Source: an uncultured Clostridium sp. (GTDB lineage: Bacteria; Bacillota; Clostridia; TANB77; CAG-508). Taken from it: a stretch of 42,388 bases of DNA. Location of the stretch: positions 1 through 42,388 of the forward strand of contig CANAQC010000009.1 in the NCBI GenBank assembly GCA_947363765.1, written 5' to 3'. Of this stretch, positions 35,384-42,388 are shown piece by piece. Made by a program: the position numbers and the translations under genes. Below the pieces are notes generated by a model, which did no database searches, had not been told where the DNA came from, and saw nothing but the letters and a program-made list of their open reading frames with translations. Every line of letters starts with the position of its first letter. Position 1 is the first letter of the stretch.

Positions 35384-36703
35384 ATGAAAATAGGATATAT
35401 ATCACTTGGTTGTAGTAAAAATTTAGTAGATACTGAAATGATGATAGGATTATTTGAAAAACATGGATTTGAGACTGTTAATAATCCTAATATTGCTGAT
35501 ATAATTTTAATTAATACTTGTGGATTTATTGAAAGTGCGAAACAAGAAGCAATTAACACTATTTTAGAAATGTGTGAATATAAAAAGAAAAAATGTAAGT
35601 ATGTTATTGTAACAGGATGTTTAGTTAAAAGATATAAAGAAGAATTAAAAAAATATATACCTGAAGTAAACTTATGGATAGGTTGCAATGAATATAATAA
35701 GTTTTGGCAAGAGGTCATGATTGTATTGCAAAGGAATAACAATCAAAAAGATTATCTAAATTATCAAGAGCGAAAAATTACAACAGGAAATAAAACAGCA
35801 TATTTAAAAATTGCAGAAGGTTGTAGTAATTTGTGTACTTATTGTGCAATTCCTATGATTAGAGGTCCATTTGTTAGTAGGAAAAAGGAAGATATAATAA
35901 AAGAAGCTAAAAAATTAGCTGATAATGGAATAGAAGAATTAATTGTTATTGCACAAGATACAACAAAATATGGAATAGACTTATATAAAAAGCCAATGCT
36001 TGCAATATTATTAAAAGAACTAGAAAATATTACTAATATTAAATGGATTAGATTTTTATATTCATATCCTGAAACCATTACAGATGAACTAATAGATGTT
36101 GTTAAAAATAGTAGTAAAATTTGTCACTATTTTGATATTCCAATTCAACATATTGCAAATTCAGTATTAAAAAGGATGAATCGAAATAGTAATGGAGAAA
36201 GTATAAAAAATGTAATTTATAAAATTAGAAAACAAATACCAGATGTTATAATTAGAAGTACAGTTATGGTAGGATTTCCAGGGGAAACAAATGAGAACTT
36301 TAGTGAATTATATGATTTTATAAAAGAGATTAAATTTAACAAATTAGGAGCATTTGCTTATTCAAAAGAAGATGGAACACCAGCAGAAAAATTAAAAGAT
36401 CAAATTCATCATCAAACAAAAAAGAAAAGATACAATCAAATTATGGCGCTACAACAAGAAATATCAAAAAATAATTTGCAAGAAAGAATAGGAAAAGAGT
36501 ATGAAGTGTTAATTGAGTCTATATCATTTGATGGAAAATATTATATAGGAAGAAGCTATATGGAGGTGCCAGATGTAGATGGAGTATTATTTATAAAAAA
36601 AGATAGAAATTATAAAAAAAGCATAGGAGAATTTGTGAATTGCAAAATTATAGGGATTCAAGATTATGATTTAATTGCAGAATTTGCAAAAGTAGACTTA
36701 TAA
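35384..36703 (+). CDS. rimO: Ribosomal protein S12 methylthiotransferase RimO
   Basis: 439 aa. The N-terminal UPF0004 domain has YISLGCSKNLVDTEMMIG and INTCGFIESAK; the radical SAM motif is CSNLCTYCAIP; VGFPGETNENF and a C-terminal TRAM domain follow (YEVLIESISFDGKYYIGRSY). RimO adds a methylthio group to Asp-88 of S12 with two iron-sulfur clusters. AAAGGAG precedes ATG. No CGG codon. It converges with rubrerythrin on a shared hairpin. Confidence 0.94.
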   Translation: MKIGYISLGCSKNLVDTEMMIGLFEKHGFETVNNPNIADIILINTCGFIESAKQEAINTILEMCEYKKKKCKYVIVTGCLVKRYKEELKKYIPEVNLWIGCNEYNKFWQEVMIVLQRNNNQKDYLNYQERKITTGNKTAYLKIAEGCSNLCTYCAIPMIRGPFVSRKKEDIIKEAKKLADNGIEELIVIAQDTTKYGIDLYKKPMLAILLKELENITNIKWIRFLYSYPETITDELIDVVKNSSKICHYFDIPIQHIANSVLKRMNRNSNGESIKNVIYKIRKQIPDVIIRSTVMVGFPGETNENFSELYDFIKEIKFNKLGAFAYSKEDGTPAEKLKDQIHHQTKKKRYNQIMALQQEISKNNLQERIGKEYEVLIESISFDGKYYIGRSYMEVPDVDGVLFIKKDRNYKKSIGEFVNCKIIGIQDYDLIAEFAKVDL

Positions 36704-36711
36704 TAAAAAAC

Positions 36712-36752
36712 ATAAAGACATAGTTAGTATTATAAACTAAACTATGTCTTTA
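36712..36752. terminator. Bidirectional terminator between rimO and rubrerythrin
   Basis: ATAAAGACATAGTT pairs with AACTATGTCTTTAT across an AT-rich loop. Confidence 0.85.
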
Positions 36753-36785
36753 TATTTTTTATAGAATTTATTTTATATAAAAATA

Positions 36786-37319
36786 TTAATAGTTTTGTGC
36801 ATTAATTTCAAAGAAAGATTTTGGATGTGCACAAACAGGACAAACTTCTGGTGCTTCTAATCCTACATGAATATGTCCACAATTACGACATTTCCAAATA
36901 ACAATGCTTCCTTTTTTAAATACAGTACCATCTTGTATATTTTCTAATAATTTACGATATCTTTCTTCATGATGTTTTTCAACTTCACCAATTTGACGGA
37001 AACGATTTGCAATTTCTTTAAATCCTTCTTCTTCTGCTTCTTTTGCAAAGCGATCATACATATCAGTCCATTCATAATTTTCACCAGCAGCTGCATCTGC
37101 TAGATTTGCTTTTGTATCACCAATTCCATTTAAATATTTAAAATGAATTTTAGCATGTTCTTTTTCATTTTCTGCAGTTTCTAAAAAAAGTGCAGCAATT
37201 TGTTCATAACCTTCTTTTTTAGCAACACTAGCAAAATAAGTATATTTATTTCTTGCTTCTGATTCACCAGAAAAAGCTGCTTTTAAATTGGCTTCTGTTT
37301 TTGAACCTTTTAATTCCAT
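36786..37319 (-). CDS. rbr: Rubrerythrin
   Basis: 177 aa. The N-terminal ferritin-like diiron domain begins [20 protein letters not shown] with the ExxH-type ligands in [14 protein letters not shown] and [13 protein letters not shown]. The C-terminal rubredoxin-like domain has [12 protein letters not shown] and [12 protein letters not shown]. It reduces peroxide in anaerobes, usually with rubredoxin as donor; a rubredoxin domain is encoded at 32310. GGAGG precedes the start at 37319. Confidence 0.95.
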   Translation of the reverse strand: MELKGSKTEANLKAAFSGESEARNKYTYFASVAKKEGYEQIAALFLETAENEKEHAKIHFKYLNGIGDTKANLADAAAGENYEWTDMYDRFAKEAEEEGFKEIANRFRQIGEVEKHHEERYRKLLENIQDGTVFKKGSIVIWKCRNCGHIHVGLEAPEVCPVCAHPKSFFEINAQNY

Positions 37320-37426
37320 AATTTCCTCCTTTATTAATAAAAATATATTTCCATATTATGACAATATAAATAAAAAGTCAATACACTATAAGAAAAATAA
37401 AGTATAAAAAAATGATGAAGATAATG

Positions 37427-37455
37427 TTGACATATAAAAATGTAGAGTATATAAT
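37427..37455 (+). promoter_or_regulatory. Perfect sigma-A promoter for the MATE gene
   Basis: TTGACA at 37427, 17-base spacer, TATAAT at 37450; 36 bases from -10 to the ATG. Confidence 0.85.
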
Positions 37456-37490
37456 ATATCACTCAGTTGTAAAATAAAAAGGAGAAAAAA

Positions 37491-38862
37491 ATGAAACAGT
37501 TAGATTTAGAAAAAGACAAAATAGGAAAATTATTAATGACATTTTCTGTACCATGTATTATTTCATTACTAGTAAATGCACTATATAATATGGTAGACCA
37601 AATTTTTATTGGATGGGGTGTAGGATATTTAGGAAATGGAGCAACAAATATTATTTTTCCAATTACAGTTTTATGTTTGTCATTTGCTTTAATGTTTGGA
37701 GATGGAACATCAGCATATTTAAGCCTAAAATTAGGAGAGAAAAAAGAAAAGGAAGCTGAAAAACGGAGTAGGAAATGGAATTATTGCATCAGTTATATTA
37801 TCTATTATATTAGGTACTCTAATTTTTATATTTTTGCCAAGTTTAATTACTATATTTGGAGGAACACAAAATTTAAGAAATTATGCAATGGATTATGGCT
37901 ATATTATTACTATTGGAATTCCATTTATGATGATAGGAATAACATTAAATTCAATTATAAGAGCAGATGGTTCACCTAAATATGCAATGATATCAATGCT
38001 TGCTGGAGCTATTTTAAATATTATATTAGATCCAATTGCAATATTTGTTTTTAATATGGGAATTAAAGGAGCAGCTATTGCAACAATAATTAGTCAAATA
38101 GTTACATTTATAATTAATATACTTTATATAAAAAACTTTAAGTCAGTTAAAATATCAAAAGATAGTTTTAAAATCTCAATTAATAAGATAAGACAAGTAG
38201 CAATGCTTGGAATATCATCATTTATTACACAAATGGCAATTGTTATTGTAATTACTGCAGAAAATAGATTATATAATTTATATGGCACAAACAGTAAATT
38301 TGGAACAGAAATTCCAATTACAGTACATGGAATCGTTATGAAAATTAATATGATATTAACAAGTATTATTATAGGAATTGCAGTAGGAAGTCAACCAATT
38401 GTAGGATATAATTATGGAGCAAAACAATATAATAGAGTAAAGCAGACATTAAAATGGGTATTGCTTTTGAGTACTATAGTATCAGCAGTATCATTTATAT
38501 TATTTCAGACAATACCAGAAACTTTAATTAGTATATTTGGCTCAGGTGATGAATTATATAATGAATTTGCATGTTTAACATTTAGAATTTTCTTAATGCT
38601 AACAATATGTAATGGAATTCAAATTGCATCAGGTATCTTTTTTCAAGCAGTAGGAAAACCAATAAAATCAGCTTTTATTACATTATCTAGGCAAATTCTA
38701 TTTTATATACCTTCAGCAATTATATTATCAAAATTTTATGGAGTAATGGGAGTTATATATGCAGGACCTGTAGCAGATGCACTCGCATTTACAATATCTG
38801 TAATATTATTAATTTTTGAGATGAAAAAATTAGATAAGCAATCAAATATAAAAGAGGATTAA
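37491..38862 (+). CDS. MATE family efflux transporter, one CGG shift site
   Basis: 456 aa after skipping C37764, the normal MATE length. It begins LDLEKDKIGKLLMTFSVPCI and has NALYNMVDQIFIGWGVGYLG. At codon 92 AAA CGG AGT breaks the frame between helices 2 and 3; GGA restores AEKGVGNGIIASVILSIILG, then ten further helices including RADGSPKYAMISMLAGAILN (a MATE signature) and YNYGAKQYNRVKQTL. It exports drugs or metabolites by ion antiport. AAAGGAG precedes ATG. It overlaps the end of the opposite-strand peptidase gene by 4 bases. Confidence 0.93.
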
Positions 38863-39593
38863 TTGTCAATAAAAAGAGCTTTTGCGATATATGGTAATAC
38901 ATCATTATAATCATACCATCCGAGACATTCTATAGCTATTTATCTCACCATTTGGATTTGATACATAGATTTTAGAAATATTATCTGTTGCAAGAAGTAG
39001 CATATAATGAGAAGATGTTGTCCATCTACTATCTGGTTTATTCCAAACACAAATTAGAATAGGCTTGTCATTATTTAGCCAATTAAAAATATAATCTTTT
39101 TGGAAATAAGAAGTATTATAAAGAAAATTAGAATTATTAAGTTTAAAATAATTTTCTAATTCAAATGACATAAGGTCACCGAGATAGGTGGTCTTTTTTA
39201 TTAGGTGCATACTTTTTTCTTAAATCTTCTGGTGTGTAATTCATACTATAACCGACTTGCAAGTGTTGCAAGACATGTAATTCCACAACCATTTTCAGCC
39301 ATAGTACCTCCCCAATAATAACGATTAGCCCAAGAACTATTACCATTTTGTTTATATTCTTTATAAGTTTTTCCATTAAATGTTGTAAAAGTAGTTACAT
39401 ATCCATCTTTTCCAGAAATAGATTTTTGTCCAATTCCCGAATAATTAGCATTACTAGAGACTGCAATAATATCTGTAGGAATATCATTTTGTAAAAATTT
39501 ATTTTTTAAATAAAATCCACATAATAGAAAAATAACAATAACAATAATCAATTTTATGTATAAAGTTTTCTTCTTATTTCTTTTGTTTTTCAT
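38859..39593 (-). CDS. C39-like cysteine peptidase, secreted/anchored, three CGG shift sites
   Basis: 243 aa after skipping the C at 39254, 39181 and 38922. N-terminal Lys-rich start plus one membrane helix (LYIKLIIVIVIFLLCGFYL). Peptidase_C39-like core: WGGTMAENGCGITCLATLAS (catalytic Cys), then SGYSMNYTPEDLRKKYAP, HLSGDLMSFELENYF, SSHYMLLLATD (His), YVSNPNGE (Asn/Asp), SYRMSGWYDYNDVLPYIAKA. Each shift falls on a Gly, and the second one skips an immediate TGA (CGG TGA). The restored stop lies 4 bases into the end of the MATE gene. Substrate unknown; such proteins may process exported peptides or walls. Confidence 0.86.
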
Positions 39594-39804
39594 ATCTTAT
39601 TCACCTCAAAATGATTATACAAAAATTTTATAAGATATTTTTTAATAATTTATGAAAAAACGTTAAGATTTTCTTAAATTATAAAGAATTATATAAAAGA
39701 TAAGGATTAAATAGGTAATATTTTGTTAAAAATAGAAAAAATTTATATAAATGAAACTTTTTCTAAAATATAATACACTAATAAAGTGAAAGGTGATAAA
39801 AATT

Positions 39805-40332
39805 ATGAGTACTCAAGAAACATTAAAAAAATTTGAACAAATATATAATAAAACTTATAAAAATGTTTTAAAATATATTATTTCACATTGTAACAAATTA
39901 GATGATGTAAATGACATTATTCAAGATACATATACAGAATTTTATAAAAAACTAAAGAAAAATAAGAATTTTATATTAGAAAATGAACAATTATTTATAA
40001 TTGGAATATCTAAAAATGTATTAAAAAGATATTATCGTTTTAAATATCAAGATATAAAAAACATTGTAGATATTGAAAATGAAAAAATAGAAATAGAATC
40101 CAATGTAGATATAGAATTGCAATTCATTACAAAAGAAAATGTAAATAAAGTTTGGGAAATGATAAAAAGAAAAGATATAAGAATAGCTAAAATATTTTAT
40201 TTACATTATGGATTAGATATGAAAATAATTGATATAGCAAAAGAACTAAATTTAAGTGAATCAGCAGTTAAAAATTATATATATAGAACTATAAAAGAAT
40301 TAAAAAATAACTTAGAAAAGGAGAGTGATTAA
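39805..40332 (+). CDS. ECF-type RNA polymerase sigma factor
   Basis: 175 aa from ATG 39805 (AAAGGTG upstream; GTG 39793 lies in that site). Region 2: YKNVLKYIISHCNKLDDVND then IIQDTYTEFYKKLKK; region 4: YLHYGLDMKIIDIAKELNLS and ESAVKNYIYRTIKELKN, a helix-turn-helix. It directs polymerase to a small set of promoters and is usually held by the membrane protein encoded next to it. The following gene starts 2 bases later, as expected. Confidence 0.85.
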   Translation: MSTQETLKKFEQIYNKTYKNVLKYIISHCNKLDDVNDIIQDTYTEFYKKLKKNKNFILENEQLFIIGISKNVLKRYYRFKYQDIKNIVDIENEKIEIESNVDIELQFITKENVNKVWEMIKRKDIRIAKIFYLHYGLDMKIIDIAKELNLSESAVKNYIYRTIKELKNNLEKESD

Positions 40333-40334
40333 AA

Positions 40335-41423
40335 ATGCAAGAAAATAAAATATTTAAAGAATTTCTTGAAAACACTTATAACAAAGATAAAAATTATAAT
40401 TCTATTTGTTCTTATATAAAAGGAGGAATTTATATGAAAAAAAACTTACTAAATATTGCAGCAGTAATATTAACTGTATTAGTAATAGGAATATCAGCTC
40501 AAAATATATATGCAAAAATAGCTTGGAATATAGAATATAAGGAATATCAAAAAAGGAATGTAATTACAAGACAAATAGCAATAGATGAAAATAGTAAAGA
40601 TGGATATATTGAAAATCTTAATATGGATTATACATATCAAGATAATATAGGTATAAAAATTAAATCACTTATAATTACAAATGATTACTGTCAAATTGAT
40701 TTTGATACTAAACTAAATGAAGATATAAATAAAATTTCTTATGGATATGTAGTGTATGATGAAAATTATACTATATATGCCTGTTCTGAAAGGTGGTCTA
40801 AATCAAAAAACAATAAATCATATTTACAAAAATTGTATAAAGAATTAGGAATAAAAAATAATAAATCTAAAATATTAAGTAATTCATCTTGGCATGGAAT
40901 TTCTAAAATAAGCATGACATCTAATATAGGATTTCCAAACAGTAAAAAATTATATATAAGAATATTTGACATTGGATATGACATATTTAAAGAAAATGGT
41001 AGTGTAGAGCAAATTGATTTATCAAACAGTGAGTGGCAATTTGAAATAGATGTACCAGAAAAATTTTATGAAAGAACAACAATACAATTAGTTCTTAAAA
41101 ATGATGTAGAGGGAATTGTTATAAATAAAGCTGAATTAACGCAGACAGGTTTAGTAATAAAAGCAGATATAAAACAATTACGAGATTTTTTAATGAGTGG
41201 TAAAGATATGAAATCAGAGGATTATGAAAAATTAGAAAATGCAGTTTTTTATATATCTGATGGAAATGATAACATTTATAGAGCTACTAGTTTAGGAACA
41301 ACAAATAAAGAAAATGAAATAAGTGCACGATTTGGTATAGGAAAAAAAGATTTAGATAAAAAAATATTTTTAAACGTTAGTTTAAATGATATTCAAGAAA
41401 AAGTGGAATTAGTACAAAAATAA
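40335..41423 (+). CDS. Putative membrane anti-sigma factor
   Basis: 362 aa. The first ~33 residues are cytosolic (IFKEFLENTYNKDKNYNSIC), then a membrane helix (LLNIAAVILTVLVIGISAQN), then ~300 extracytoplasmic residues, similar in plan to DUF4179-type partners of ECF sigma factors. No zinc-binding HxxxCxxC is seen. A second start with a better site (AAAGGAGG, ATG 40434) would remove just the cytosolic, sigma-binding part. Gene order and 2-base spacing support the pairing. Ends at a terminator. The signal sensed is unknown. Confidence 0.7.
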   Translation: MQENKIFKEFLENTYNKDKNYNSICSYIKGGIYMKKNLLNIAAVILTVLVIGISAQNIYAKIAWNIEYKEYQKRNVITRQIAIDENSKDGYIENLNMDYTYQDNIGIKIKSLIITNDYCQIDFDTKLNEDINKISYGYVVYDENYTIYACSERWSKSKNNKSYLQKLYKELGIKNNKSKILSNSSWHGISKISMTSNIGFPNSKKLYIRIFDIGYDIFKENGSVEQIDLSNSEWQFEIDVPEKFYERTTIQLVLKNDVEGIVINKAELTQTGLVIKADIKQLRDFLMSGKDMKSEDYEKLENAVFYISDGNDNIYRATSLGTTNKENEISARFGIGKKDLDKKIFLNVSLNDIQEKVELVQK

Positions 41424-41450
41424 AGAGGGTTATTGCCCTCTTATTTTTAT
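41423..41450 (+). terminator. Intrinsic terminator after the sigma/anti-sigma pair
   Basis: AAGAGGG pairs with CCCTCTT across TTATTG, then a T-run. Confidence 0.8.
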
Positions 41451-41497
41451 ACAAGAAAAAACCAATAAGGTGAAGCTGTAAACAAAGTTAATATTTA

Positions 41498-42388
41498 TTA
41501 TACCAATATATTCCATAAAAATGTAGTACACATACAAATTACTATACCACATATTGTTGGAAGTAAGAAAGATATAATAGTCCATTTCCAGCTACCAGTT
41601 TCCTTTTTAATTGTAAGTAAAGTAGTACTACATGGAAAATGTAATAATGTAAAAATCATAACATTAATAGCAGTTAAAAGAGTCCAACCATTTTGCAATA
41701 AAATTGTACCAATAGCATAGGTATCATCAAGGTCTACTAAACTACCGTTTTGCCATATAACTCATTAAAATAATAGGAAGAACAATTTCATTTGCGGGAA
41801 TACCTAAAATAAAAGCAGTTAAGATGTAACCATCTAGTCCCATAAGTTTTGCAAAAGGGTCTAAGAATAATGCAATATGATTTAAAATACTTATTCCACA
41901 AAATTGTACATTTGCAAATAGCCAAATAACAATACCAACAGGAGCAGCAACAGCAATAGCTCTTCCAAGAACATATAAAGTCCTATCTAACAAAGAACGA
42001 ACAATAACCTTACCAATTTGAGGTTTTCTATAAGGAGGTAATTCTAAAATAAAAGAAGAAGGTAATCCTTTTAATATTGTTTTAGATAATATTTTAGATA
42101 TTACTAAAGTTAAATAAATGCCAAGTAAAATAATCAATAATACTGTAAAAGTAGATAACAAAGAAGCCTTAAAACCAGAGGCTATACTACCAATAAAAAT
42201 GCTAGCAACCATAATTAAAAAAGGAAATCTGCCGATTACAAGGAACAAAAGCATTTGTAATAATTGCAATTAATCGTTCACGTGGAGAATCAATAATTCT
42301 ACATCCAACAACACCTGCTGCATTACAACCAAATCCCATGCACATGGTAGTAACAAGCTGGTTGTTTTGGAAAGTGCTGATAGATGTG
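41498..42388 (-). CDS. feoB: Ferrous iron transporter FeoB, C-terminal part, two CGG shift sites
   Basis: The 5' part (GTPase domain) is beyond the window. The visible ~296 residues include [80 protein letters not shown] and a last helix pair ending FLWNILV. AAT CGG CAG at 42234 (read as GGC) restores the conserved CNGRFP; AAA CGG TAG at 41747 (read as GGT) restores [20 protein letters not shown] and the last 80 residues. It is the only site with CGGC. FeoB imports Fe(II) in anaerobes. No feoA is seen downstream. Confidence 0.9.

Overview
The window reads as a low-GC, anaerobic, probably spore-forming member of the Bacillota (Clostridia). The evidence is the strong AT bias, AGGAGG-type ribosome binding sites, TTGACA/TATAAT promoters, a YlbJ-type sporulation membrane protein, rubrerythrin and rubredoxin, and clostridial gene families. 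I cannot name the genus.

Layout. 1-5180: end of a 5S rRNA, a J-domain-like protein, a flavin reductase, then rpmG-secE-nusG-rplK-rplA-rplJ-rplL with r-protein leaders and unusual intercistronic hairpins. 5300-10420: plsX, acpP, rnc, an Elp3-like radical SAM protein, a YitT-type membrane protein and an 8-oxoguanine glycosylase. 10440-16210: addB, pgeF-type oxidoreductase, LD-carboxypeptidase, family-4 uracil-DNA glycosylase. 16210-20250: rplU-rpmA, trpS, obg, lexA. 20250-23480: accessory-looking stretch with a Cys-rich mini-protein, an orphan short transcript, a decayed lexA fragment, an unknown gene, a type I toxin-antitoxin-like locus and a Nudix hydrolase. 23500-42388: rplM-rpsI (minus), an exported unknown, htrA, a pilin-like protein, rnhB, pdp, ylbJ, a WecA/TagO-like enzyme fused in frame to rubredoxin, hslO, ppaC, deoD, rimO, rubrerythrin, a MATE transporter, a C39-like peptidase, an ECF-like sigma factor with a putative anti-sigma partner, and the 3' part of feoB.

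The outstanding observation is a rule. Twelve genes here look frameshifted, at 19 places. At all 19 the broken frame contains an in-frame CGG codon. Skipping just its C (reading CGGN as one Gly, or shifting +1 so that GGN is read) restores full-length, family-typical protein. Affected genes are rnc, yitT-like, ogg, pgeF, udg (3 sites), obg (3), htrA, ppaC, deoD, MATE, C39-like peptidase (3) and feoB (2). In a manual scan of all annotated family-recognisable genes I found no CGG read as Arg, while many out-of-frame CGG trinucleotides cause no shift. This fits a genome where CGG is not an Arg codon but a +1 frameshift / four-base Gly signal. The one possible exception is a small unrecognised Cys-rich ORF at 20268-20441. 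Genes with sites are annotated below as single full-length CDSs, not pseudogenes.
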